Of a DNA stretch of 64,000 bases, positions 19,914-30,520 are shown piece after piece. The notes beneath the pieces were generated by a model, which worked only from the letters and a program-made list of their open reading frames with translations, ran no database searches and had not been told where the DNA came from. Source of the DNA: Zygnema cylindricum (taxonomy: Eukaryota; Streptophyta; Zygnematophyceae; Zygnematales; Zygnemataceae); NCBI GenBank assembly GCA_037447655.1, contig JBBHKE010002393.1, positions 145,578 through 209,577 on the forward strand, given 5' to 3'. The stretch's first letter is position 1. The number at the start of each line of letters is the position of its first letter. A program made the translations under genes and the position numbers.

Positions 19914-22016
19914 GGTTATGGGCCCACCCTCTAGGGTACCATTCATTAATGGAACTGGCTTCATATACTGGGAAAGTTTGATGATAAAAGCTCTATGCGG
20001 AAAAAGGTTTTGGGGGATAGTGAGTGGACGGTTGGGGCGTCCATCAAGTCTAAGATTTCCTCCAGGGTTTGGAGGAAGCAGATTCACCAAGAAAGAGGAT
20101 CCACCTTCAACGGAGGGAACAAAAGAAGGAGAGGTGGTGGACAAAGAAAAGGAGAAGGAGGCGACCACACTAATAAAAACTGGTTCGACATTCATGTCAC
20201 CTATTCCGAGGAACGAGGAGAATGATACTGAAACCTAGGACTTCAACAATATGGCGGCAAAGCACTTTATCCTATGCCATCTCACTGAAGGACTTCCATG
20301 TCCTCATTTGCAGGTACAAAGGGCATCCGATCTTTGGATGGCTCTCATAGAGATGTACCGAAATGGTACGATTCAGCAACAACAGTTGGCTGATCAAAAA
20401 GTTAAGAAGTATGTATACAAAGGGGGGAAGATGTTGCATTTTTGCAATGAGCTTGCTACACTTTTCATGGAGCTAGAGAGTGCGGGAAAATATTTTAGTG
20501 AAAAATATAAGGTTAACAGTTTTCTGATCAAGTTACCCGATGAGTTTGAGAACATAGTCAACCCTGTGTAGGACTTGCTGGACTCAAGGTGGATATGGAA
20601 CTCAATGGTAGGGATGATTCTCGTTCGGGAGAATACAATTGAGATGCGAAGGAGAGGAAAGAGTGGCCAAGCCTTGGCAACTGCGACCGATTGGAGGAAC
20701 AAGGATTCCCGGAAACCGGTCGGAAAATATGGGTGGAGGGAGCAGAAAAATCAGACCGACGAGTTTGAACCAAGGGCTCCCAAAGGTTTATGTCATTTTT
20801 GTAAAAAACCTAAGCACTATATGGCAGAGTGCACTAAGCTAACTGAGCTTCTGTTAAAGGAGGGGCGGACCAGTGGTACCCCGTGAGGAAAGAAAAAGGC
20901 CTTTGTGACACAGGTACATGAGGCGAAATCCGAGGACGAGGACGATGAGCTCCTTTTAGATGACGAGTTGGAGGCGAAAAACGAGGTCGAAATTCCACGA
21001 AGGCAGAAATGTGCTTACGGTGGATTGAAAGGTGAAGCACGCTGGATTCTAGATTCAGGTGCCTCCATGCACATGTGTAAGGATAGGCACCTGTTCACTA
21101 ATATAAGAAAGATTCCCACCGTAGAGATAGAGTACGGGGATGAGAGGATAATCACTACTACTCTTGTAGGATCGGTAGATTTGAAAGTGTTAGTAGAAGG
21201 AAAGACATCCATAGTAACATTCTCCAATGAATTGTTTATTCCGGAGCTAAACAAAACAATCATCTCTACATCTGTATTATATGATAAGGGTTTTTTTACT
21301 AGCACTAGGGAAGGAGTCTTTACTGCTAGTTTTGAGGAGGATGTCTATTTCATTGCTGAGAAAGGTAGCCATGGGATGTTTAGGCTGGTTTTAAGTAATG
21401 AAAAGAAGAAACTTTATTATGCTGGTGTTCATGATATTATGATGTGGCATAAGAGGCTTGGGCATGTGAATCTAGACAAGTTAAGAGAGATGAAAAAGAT
21501 GGGAGTGGTGGAAGGGATTAAGTTCATTGAGAGTGATAATATAAGTGATTGTAGTGGATGTGCTCAAGGTAAAACACACAGATTACCCTTTCCTAAAACA
21601 ACCACCTATAAGGGAGAAAAAATTCTAGATCTAGTACACACAGATATTTGGGGACCGGCTAAAGTGCCCTCACCGGGGGGGAAGAGATTTATGATGACTA
21701 TCACTGATGATTGGTCTCGGTATTCCCGAGTGTATTTTTTGAAAAACAAGTCCGAAGCTCAGGATTGTTTTAGACAATATAAAGCATGGAGCAAAAAACT
21801 CTATGAAACTCCAATCAAGAGAATAAGGAGTGACAATGGTTGAGAGTATACTTCTAACCAGTTTGAGGATCTTCTGAGGGAAGATGGGGTTCAACACCAA
21901 AAGACAGTTCCAGAAAACCGTGAACAAAATAGGGTAGCTGAAAGGTTAAATAGAACACTAACTGATAGTGCTAGAAGAATGTTGTCAAATAAAAAGATAG
22001 GAAAAAGGTTTTGGAG
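19894..22016 (+). pseudogene. Element F1 gag-protease-integrase polyprotein (four stops)
   Basis: One continuous frame from ATG 19894, which lies inside the LTR. Domains in order: gag N-terminus MEVSKFQVMGPPSRVPF..YW; gag core (TIQQQQLADQKVKKYVYKGG at about 20370); zinc knuckle CHFCKKPKHYMAEC (20791-20832); protease WILDSGASMHMC (21042-21077); integrase zinc domain MWHKRLGHVNLDK..CSGCAQGK; catalytic core with HTDIWGP, SDNG and the Glu in RVAERLNRT. In-frame stops: TAG 20236-20238 (Trp in relatives), TAG 20569-20571 (Gln), TGA 20884-20886, TGA 21841-21843 (Gly of DNGGEY). Removing stops alone would leave it open, but the protein is truncated before RT. Confidence 0.9.
19914..19928 (+). other. 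Primer-binding site of element F1
   Basis: GGTTATGGGCCCACC, directly after LTR end AAGTTTCA. It complements the initiator-Met tRNA anticodon region and lies in the gag frame (Q-VMGPP). Confidence 0.87.
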
Positions 22017-22137
22017 TTACATACCACACCACATCTTGTCTACGTCAACTCATTTTGTACACAAAAACCGACTAAGTCTAGACTCTCTTTCTCACACACG
22101 AGATATAGAGAGGACTAAAGGTTTCCAAAACCAACAT

Positions 22138-24279
22138 GTTGTTTTGAAAACTCAATTTCGTGCGAATGCGTCATTTTGTACGCGTGCAATATTTAGTGCG
22201 TATATTATTAATGTGGAGGTTCGAATGGATTCACAGATTGGGAGAGTGAACGTAAGGATAAAACTAAAGTGAGGCAAAGGACTTATTGAGCAATGTGGAC
22301 ACGCAGTAAGAAATGGAGTACGGATCGCGAAGCGATCCGATTTGAAATATACAAAACGTTGAAATATTTGTCGTCAGTACGGCGCATCTATTTTGAGACA
22401 AGTGTACCTTAAATAGGACAACATTGTTGCGACAAAGCTACAATTATTTTAGGATATATATACAGGTATGTGACAACGCAACTGCGACGAAGCTGACAAC
22501 GCAGCTGCGGTTGATATGAATCAAGTCGGTGGACGAGATTCACAAAAACATCACAAGTGACTAAGCAAGTTGACTTTGCAAAGATGTCGGTGTAAATATT
22601 CTATACAACAGAGGTTTGTCTTTTGCTAATTAGTTTATTAGTGTACATTTAGTCAGTCTGACATACCTCAAATTTGTAGAAATTAAATGTCCATTTAAAG
22701 TATTTTCTAGGTCTAAATAGAAATATAGAAAGAAACCGAGGCAGTCTACCTCTAACTTCTATCTCCAGCTCTCAAACTTGTCGCAGTCACTGAGAAATTG
22801 GAGAGGGAGCTAGAGCCATGGCTACCTAGGCTATCCACAAGTTTACGGGATTATATATTAGTTAGGGGTTTATTTACTAAAAGGAAAGTGTCGGCTACAG
22901 GATTTGATCCTGGTACCTACCGGCCGGCAGACAGCCGGTAGCCGATAGCCTTAGCCGTTGAGTCTTTATCGAGTGTTACGTAATGTAGGGTTTGATATTT
23001 AATTAAATATTATCAAGTAGAAAAATTCATCTAACTATAACTGTTTACGGGAGACATAGATCCATAATTGTAAAAGTACGGATTGCACTACGGATAAGAA
23101 ACCAATACCGCGCATTTTTTTCTTTAAAGAAAAGAATACCGCACATGTATTTATTACGGCTACGATTAAATATGAATTTAATCGGACGGCCAGAATTAAC
23201 GCCGAGATCGCGGAAGAGGATTTCGGCGGTTTGTGGTCATCGCCACATCGGATGACACGTGGCGGAATTACATTGGATCGCGGCATCTCCGAGGATTACG
23301 GGAGCGAATCCGGACATACCACGTGTCGATATTTAGGCCATGTCGTACAGTGTTCGTACAGAAAGTACACCGGCTGCTGTACTTTTGTGTACAAAACTGC
23401 ATTCTGATTGGCTCCGTTCATCAGTAGATAAAGTCTGTGAGAGAGATAGAACTTAGAAAAATTAGGAGATAGGACCCTCTCTCCCAGAGAGCTTCTATAC
23501 AAAAGGTCAACTTTGACCCTCCATAACTTACTTCTCAGGGGAGCAAATTCAGAGATTCTTTTTGCTATCAACTCAGGGGAGTCTTCCCTTCATAGGGGTG
23601 AAGTTGGTCAAAGTTATTGTTTGCCAGGGTGGTAGTTGTTTTGCAGAAACACAAAGGGAACAAGGTTATCCTAGAGGCTTCTTGGAAGTTGTCCACTCTG
23701 AGGATTTATGGAGGTCTCGGAGTTTCAAAATTATACGAGTATACTCACAATAATTTAGGTAGGTGGTAGATAACGTACAGCTGGTATGCCTCCATACATT
23801 TAGTAGTGAACTCTTTGAGTACAACTTGTAGGACTTATACTATTTTACTAATCACATTTGAGTTAAATAAAGAAATGGCAGACTGATTTCTGCAACTTTG
23901 ACATATTACTGTGATCACTATAATTGATTTTTTGATTTGAAACTTTTTGAAGATATTATATTATCTAGAAACTATATGTGTGTGTAGTTTCAGTTTGTTC
24001 TTTTATCCCCATAGAATTATGTGAGAAGTCTAACTGGTTAGTTTGAGAAGTTTTTAGTTGTTTTTGGGAAACTCTGGAGCTTATATCTTCTAGATTCCTT
24101 AGTGGATTTATTAGTAACGTTGGGTATTTATAGTGTTTATGGTATACTGCATATTGGTGCAATTTAAGGTGATCTTATTTATTGTGGAGTAATCTGTGTT
24201 GTCTAAAACACAGTTGTTTTTGAGGTAGTCTGTGGGAGTTTCTGTTAGTATCTTTGGCTAAAATAGGCTATTGACAACA
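22138..24279 (+). repeat. Element E LTR copy, interrupted by a solo F LTR
   Basis: 22138-22674 plus 23733-24279 reconstruct an E-family LTR of 1084 bp (TGTTGTTTTGAAAACTC...TTGACAACA). No primer site or gag follows 24279, so it is a solo LTR or a 3' LTR. The sequence 22017-22137 before it is unrecognised. The end reads CTATTGACAACA rather than CTATGGACAACA. Confidence 0.88.
22675..23727 (+). mobile_element. Solo LTR of family F
   Basis: 1053 bp, TGTAGAAATT...GAGTTTCA, with perfect 5-bp target duplication AAATT (22670-22674 and 23728-23732). The uninterrupted target, CCTCAAATTATACG, is visible in the intact E LTR near 15741-15765. Solo LTRs arise by recombination between the two LTRs of one element. 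It carries CACGTGG at 23256-23262 and a minus-strand B-box-like GGATCAAATCC. Confidence 0.95.
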
Positions 24280-27154
24280 CCTACCGGATAAGGCGGATGG
24301 CTGATCCATACGGCTATCATCGGGGAAGTCACAAGATCAATTATTGACCTTGGTAGATATATCTTTTGTAGAAGCTTTATTTTCTACCTGTCTTCTCATC
24401 TGCTTGAGGCAGCCATAGCTGCCTGCAAGTTCTTAGTGACTACGACAAGTCTGAGAACAATAAAATAATTATGGACTAACTAAGGAGATAGATTGTAAAA
24501 TACCATTTTTCAACTAAGCGTAGTAGTATAGCAACGCAGCTGATTGTAGATTAATCGGTGTTGTTCTATAATATAGTTTGGATAGTCGATTGATCGAGAA
24601 GGTTAACGTGTACATAAGTGTCGCACTTGGTTGACCAACAGCTAGCTAGTATTAATAGTTCCGCGGGCCTATTCAAAGGCAACTCTATTAGAAGTAGATT
24701 TCTGCAACGTGCTTTCAATCTTGTGATCTCTTCCTAAATAATAAAGTTCTAATTCTTTTTGTGTATGTCGTGTATCACTGCTGTTAATACGAGTGAATCT
24801 TTGGGACTATTCCGCTGTGCATTGCCGACGTGGTGTTGTCATCTCGTCTTTTTTCACGTAGCCACACACTAGTCATGTGCAATTGGTCCACCTGAAAAAT
24901 TTAGATAATATTCACGATAAACATTGATAAAAACCTTACACGTCGTATAGGCCATGTGCCTTTCGACAAGTTGGATACAAATACACTAAAAGTCGCGAAA
25001 AAATCCTTTGCATAAGATGCTATTTGGCGCTCTTTTTGTCATCCATTCACCTTAGTGGAAGGATGTTTAAGTTAAAAAATATTATAATAAAGTTTGTACA
25101 ATAATATAGTAAGCACGTAAAAAATTTCAATTTGCGTACGATTTACAAATTGCAATTTTTGTCCGCACGGACAAATTTTCATGCAAATTTTACGTTTGAA
25201 AAATCTTTGATTATTAGTAACGTTTGAACATAAGCCTACGTGGTACCAATAAAAATAAAACACGTAAGCGAAAATTTGTTTACGGGCACGAACCTAATAA
25301 ATGATTTTGTATGATATCAATGTTAGTAAACGTATTGAGATGTTTATTGGGACCGCTTAATATATTTGAGGCCTAACCCATCCATCATTCAAGAGTTGTA
25401 GTTATTGGTCAGAGACATTTACTGGTTTAATTTCTCAATTCACGTTTCCATCAAGTTGTGCCACTAAACGAGTCTTAAACATGTGTCGTATCAAGGGTGG
25501 AATCACGAAAGTTTGTGTAAGTTACTTCACATAGCTTCTACGACATTTAGGTAATTCCTTCATTAAAACATTTAACACTAATCTATATTATGACTAGCGT
25601 TTCTACATGGTTTGTAGCTAGCCAGTGTCATTTTCAAGGGAGGTTGCAGAAGGTGAATGGCTACTGGTTCAAGGAAGCGATTACTCCGCGAAAGTGAAAA
25701 ACAACCACATTGAACCGTCAAAGTTTACGCCTGGACCATTCGAGAATCTTCATAAATTTTCTGATAAATATGTTTTTTTTTTAAATAAAGTATACGACAT
25801 GGTACAAAGATATACAAGATTTATTAAACTACACTGTAAATCGACGGTAATTTTTATAACGCACTAATTCGACACCAATAAATTATGGACTTTGAACTTA
25901 TAATAAAATTAATAATTCAATTCTTTGCTTTACGTTAGTATAAGTACGGTTTGTTTGGCGTCAATCACTCTAATTTTGACATACATTAAATAGTGTAGTG
26001 TACCAAAATGTCATAGTATGTATTAAAGTTGTTCGTTTTTTTTACAGTTTTACAATAGAAAGTCATAATTCACGACGTCGAGACATGAAAGAGAGTGTTG
26101 TTGACACGCAAAAGTGGATGTGAGCTCATTCGCACATGTTTAAACGTCAACCATGTGAATACAGGCTATAGCAAGCTACATTGTAAGAATATATATCTAA
26201 ATTAAAGGGTGTGCCCATAGGTCGAAATAAAAGTTTTTTTTTTTGTCGTTGTCCTCCAAAAATCAAATTTATAACGAGAAGTACACCATGAATCGATATG
26301 AGTGTGGTAAATGGTTAAGGTAAAGAAAAAAATATTGTTACTAATTCTATTTTGGGCTAAATGGTATAACACCAAATAAAGTTAACATTAATTTATACAT
26401 TAATACTTATTTAGATACTCATTCCAATGTTGTAGCCAATAGAATGTGTGGTCACGTAATCATCATTTGAACACGTGAATGCAAGTTCGTGCAATCTTCC
26501 TCTGTCTTTTTTACCTAAAATCAAACTTGAATGCGCATTCTCGTGTCGACACACTCATTTTTTCATATCGACGTGTTTATTTGACAATTTTTTTTATATA
26601 AAATCACGAGAGGTTTTAGTACAGACTGACACATTTTGTACACTACATTTTTAAAAGTGTAGGCCTGTCATGGCGTGTTCATCGTGGATTTTTTTCTTTG
26701 TCGCGTGTTCCAATTGTACACGTCCAGTGTGTGGCGAGTGTCTTCGGTAGTGTCCTTACGAGGACACTATCCACACCTAAGATGGTTTGCGCGATTGTTT
26801 TGTGGATTTGAAAAAACAAAACATCTAAAAGTCAAGCTTTACACTCATACGCTTAGAGAAACTTGAAGGCATCCTGTAAACATGTTTCCCTTGAAAAAAA
26901 TAGAAAGTGGTATGAATTTGTACAAAAACGTACGGCGTCCAATAAACAACCTTCACCTTTTCTCTAATGGAGTTCCACCCTTAATGTGAGATTTTTATTA
27001 CAAGCATTTTGTAGTTTTTTTTGTTTGCGATTCTTCTTGAAGCGTGGAAAAAACAGGGTCGTTAGATATGGACTATACGCAATCGACGATTGAAGCATGC
27101 GAGCTATGAAATGCAGTTCTGTAGTTGATCCGACAGAGCTATTTATCGTACGAA
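24280..27154. other. Gene-free AT-rich stretch
   Basis: No protein family is recognised in six frames; the longest frames (25625-25867, 26675-26866) resemble nothing known and lack coding character. A hairpin GGTAGTGTCC..GGACACTATCC sits at about 26746-26772, a motif style also seen in the internal palindromes of the Tourist-like elements downstream. Probably old, eroded repeats. Confidence 0.5.
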
Positions 27155-27157
27155 TAA

Positions 27158-27884
27158 GGGTGAACCTCCATTAGGCGAAAAGTGGGGTTAATTACTGGAA
27201 AAATTACATTTCCGTACATATCTAGCTCATTTCCGTACAGAGCCGTACTGCTTTTTTTTTATATATAAAACATGATTACTGGAGACTCGTTAAGATTCTC
27301 CAAACTTTTGGGTGACAACGTTGACCGTCCAATTATGTCTTTTCGAAGCAAGCGGTCACTTCGTCCAGTGATTAGCTAGTCTCCTAGAGAGGAGAATAGC
27401 CAATCACCGGACGTGTAAAATGTTTACGCGTGGATAGGTCGCGTACGAGTCGCGAGCCTTCGAAAATTTGCCACGCGCATTCAGATAGGCGGGAATCACA
27501 TCCGACAAAAACCACCGCAAAAAGTTTGTTGAAGAATGTGTCGTGACACCTCCACCACCATCCATCGTCATCCGGCATTTGCTGCGCCTGCTTTCTTCAA
27601 ATTTCCGATTTGGGTTTGATACAACGACAAAACAGGATTGTACAAAATATACATTCCCGTCATATTATTTTGCGGTTTGTTGTACGGATATGAGTTTAGA
27701 CATTATGCTTTTATAATCTTTGACGACGCTCGCCGTCAAAACACGAATCTACGTGCATCCAATTGAAGGTAAGCACGTACACGATAGATTATTTGTTGAC
27801 ACGACCTGGTGGAGAAGTGAACGAAATATTACTGCCAATAAAAGTATCGTACGATTATTGTCCGCTCCTGATGGAGAAGCAACC
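27158..27884. mobile_element. Tourist/Harbinger-like TIR element 1
   Basis: 727 bp, starting GGGTGAACCTCCATTAGGCG and ending CTCCTGATGGAGAAGCAACC, flanked by TAA on both sides (27155-27157, 27885-27887). The left arm and subterminal regions match those at 28903 and 38597. Three-base TAA/TTA target duplications with GGG-starting TIRs are typical of the PIF/Harbinger superfamily and Tourist MITEs. No transposase. Confidence 0.7.
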
Positions 27885-27887
27885 TAA

Positions 27888-28899
27888 GGGTGGCGTTCCA
27901 TTCGGGGAAAAATGAGGTTGCTTACTAGATGTCGTACTGTTTCGTAAAGCTTCGAACCAATTCTTTTTTTTACTTAATGACTGATTTGATTCTCCAAGGT
28001 TTTGGGCGTAAACTGTGACCGTCGGATGCAATAATAGATACGCCATCAGCATAACGTTCCGGTTTGCAAAAAGTGACGTGGAGTTCAATTTTCATGGCCT
28101 GAACGTATAACATTGCGTCTCGTGGAAAAGTGAAAAAATGTCCACGATGAACGCGCGATCAGGTGCATACACGTCGCATAGGTCATGTGCTTTTTGCGAG
28201 AGTGGATGCGAGGCCACTGGAAGCCTTGAGAAAATCTTTGGCGGAGGATATTCTTTCACGCTCCTATTGCTATCCACTAACCATTATGACATCATTCTAA
28301 CATTTTCGTACGCTGTTACAAATCTTAAGTTTCGTCCTATCGTACATATTTTATTCAATAATTTGTACGAGTCACTTTTTACCTTCGGTGGTACAGATAT
28401 TGCGTTATCACCTTGCTGTCAAAGATTTTATATAGATTCACACGATCGGAATGGTTTCTTACGTGGAACCAAACAACATGTGCCACGCAATAAAAAAGTC
28501 TGTTAATGACCCGACACAATGGAACGAAGGCTTTTTGTAAACGCATTTTTACGTTTACTGCATAGTTCAAAAGTAGGCGTTTTTATGGTAGGCTTTTGGT
28601 CGGCGCCTTTATCGTAAGCTGTGTCATGGGCTTTTCATGTGATCTTCTTAGATCGCTACTTTGATCAGCGACCGTCCGATCGTCCAAATCTGACGGTGTA
28701 AATAAAAATTTTTGGTCCGAATGTTTTAATTGGTCCAATTTTTGGTCTGAATGTTTTAATTTGTCCGAATAGGTCCAAATACAATATGGGTCTTAAGGTC
28801 ATATTGTATGTTTTGCATACAATAGGCATATTGTATGGGCCTACTTTCACCTACTTTTGAACTATGGTTTACTGACACCGCCTAGTGGAACCACGGCCT
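27888..28899. mobile_element. Tourist/Harbinger-like TIR element 2 (hosting a hAT-like MITE)
   Basis: Starts GGGTGGCGTTCCATTCGGGG and ends GGAACCACGGCC, with TAA at each side (27885-27887, 28900-28902). Removing the MITE at 28561-28866 and its 8-bp duplication leaves about 698 bp, the same size as its neighbours. Its right subterminal region (GTTTACTGacACCGCCTAGTGG) matches that of element 3 (GTTTACTGGGACCGCCTAATGG). Confidence 0.65.
28561..28866. mobile_element. hAT-like MITE, copy 3 (306 bp)
   Basis: Terminal inverted repeats CATAGTTCAAAAGTAGG / CCTACTTTTGAACTATG with a perfect 8-bp target duplication GTTTACTG (28553-28560, 28867-28874). The interior shares blocks (ACAATATGGGTCTTAAGGTC, GTCCGATCG) with the copies at 40935 and 42020, here in the opposite orientation. 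An 8-bp duplication is the hAT superfamily signature. No coding capacity. Confidence 0.88.
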
Positions 28900-28902
28900 A
28901 AA

Positions 28903-29589
28903 GGTAACATTCCATTAGACGAAAAGTGGGGTTCGTTACTGGACGCCGTACGTTTTCGTACATCACCGTACAGAGCCGTACCATTTTTTTTTTTGTCAGA
29001 CGAAACATCGTTACTGGAAAGCTGTCGGGAAGCTCCAATGATGTAGGCGTAATTCCTGACCGTTGGATGTTTTACTTTTGAGATCCGCGAAGCAATCGGG
29101 CCACAAGATCATTGCCATTGGTACACGTCAAAAAAAAAAATACATATCTACTTTGAACAAGCGATTACAGGCGTGCACGTCGTACAGGCCATTTGCCGCC
29201 TGCCACGCTGGATGTAGGTGAGTTCGAAAATATTCTCGCACGCACCGTCTGACATCCACCGACATTCAAAGTTTGCCGCGACCTTCAAAGTTTGCCGCGT
29301 CTTTTTGCCTTTCCGTTTCGAAATTTTGATTTCCATTTTCAAAATCAAAATTTGGCCGCAAACTTTACGTACGAATCATAAACTACCTCCGGTCGTACAG
29401 ATATGTCGTTCTGACTTTCCGTTTGTAGATTTTTTTGAGATTTTCTGAATCTGGAATGTAACCTATGTGGCGCCAATCATAGTTGAGTAAGGTTTGTTAC
29501 TGGCCCGACAAAATGGAGTGGACTTCCAGTAAACGTTGTGAGTAGAATTGTCCGTACGTTTACTGGGACCGCCTAATGGAATGTTACCC
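28903..29589. mobile_element. Tourist/Harbinger-like TIR element 3
   Basis: 687 bp; left arm AGGTAACATTCCATTAGACG, right arm CGCCTAATGGAATGTTACCC, complementary over about 20 bp with two mismatches, and TAA at both borders (28900-28902, 29590-29592). Shares the AAAAGTGGGGTT..TTACTGG and CGTACAGAGCCGTAC subterminal blocks with element 1. Confidence 0.8.
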
Positions 29590-29669
29590 TAAGACGTTTG
29601 TCTCGTCTAGTAGGCTGCAACTGCAATTCCGTAACATTTAGATTCATACTTCGTGCACACCGACAACTA

Positions 29670-29868
29670 TACCGCCCATTGTTATTAGCGTTAAGTATTT
29701 AAAAGTGTTGATGAGAAATTATAACTAATGATGGCGATTTAGTTCAGAGCCACGTGGTAGGTCTCAGTCCACTTATGCAAATAGCGTTGCTAAAACTGTT
29801 TCGCTATTTTTGACAGAAAAAAGTCGCAGCCGATTTAGTATTATAAACTCTAATAACGATGGGCGGTG
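29670..29868. mobile_element. Stowaway-like MITE (199 bp)
   Basis: Inverted ends TACCGCCCATTGTTATTAG and (reverse complement of the right end) CACCGCCCATCGTTATTAG, flanked by TA on both sides (29668-29669, 29869-29870). The TA duplication and CACCGC ends fit a Tc1/mariner-type MITE and resemble the ends of the element at 39037. Confidence 0.65.
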
Positions 29869-30147
29869 TAGTTTGCACAATCCTGACGTTTTGTCGTTTT
29901 GTGCTCCATGCCGTTGAGGTTTCCCCGCAAATGACAACGTTCGGTTTTGAAGTTTTCACTTCTTGTACTCAGGCGTACGGCGAAGTAGAAACGTTGTGGC
30001 GAAAATAGCTCCCGCCTTGTTTCATGCTGACCATAGTTCAGAAGTGCGAAACGCATTGAAACAAACTTTTGTACTGCACTATGCGTATTATACGGGTTTT
30101 CCTGGAATAAGTCGCTTATACTGTACAGTACAGTACACCGTCGATCG

Positions 30148-30340
30148 TATTTAGCGTGTATGTTTTTTTCTCCACTGAAAACATCTTATATCCGTACACA
30201 TTTGTCCAATTTTCAATTTAAGACCGCCATTCGTAAGCTGAGAATACAACCTTTCAATCGCAACCGTCAGATCCACAATCCGACATGTATGTACGGAGAA
30301 AAGATGTTTTAAGAGACAAAGAAAACATACACGCTAAATA
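30148..30340. repeat. Inverted repeat (foldback) upstream of the CHRD gene
   Basis: Perfect 19-bp arms TATTTAGCGTGTATGTTTT (30148-30166) and its complement (30322-30340), extended imperfectly outward by GTACAGTACA-type sequence on both sides. It lies 180 bp before the start codon of the CHRD gene and could be a small TIR element contributing to its promoter region. Confidence 0.6.
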
Positions 30341-30520
30341 ATGTACTGTAGTATACGATTTCCTCATATAGTATTTCAAAGACCTTTCGCACGCTTTAAG
30401 TTCGGCGTTATGAACTAAATGTCAATCTTAAGGGTGAAAAGTGTTTCCATTGGAAACCTTTCCAGTACTCAATCCCTGCTTTTTCTGAGGAAGGGATTTC
30501 ATTTTGTTTATTTTCTAAAT

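Larger units (their letters stand above)
18860..22016 (+). mobile_element. Copia retrotransposon F1, 3'-truncated
   Basis: 5' LTR 18860-19913 (1054 bp, TGTAGAAATT...AAGTTTCA), primer site 19914-19928, and a single-frame gag-protease-integrase to about 22016, where similarity to F3 stops in the middle of FW(AKAMNCAN). RT, RNase H and the 3' LTR are lost. It is the best-preserved gag-pol in the window, with only nonsense changes and no frameshift. It inserted in a D-family RT fragment. Confidence 0.9.

Noticed and set aside
20569-20571. Possible reassignment of TAG/TAA to glutamine (as in some ulvophyte algae)
   Set aside because: TAG also replaces Trp (20236), TGA replaces Arg and Gly, the elements carry frameshifts too, and the CHRD gene reads through without any in-frame TAG or TAA and ends in TGA. 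Ordinary nonsense mutation explains the data.
28138-28506. 122-aa ORF
   Set aside because: Lies inside the Tourist-like element 2, no similarity and no coding features; taken as chance.
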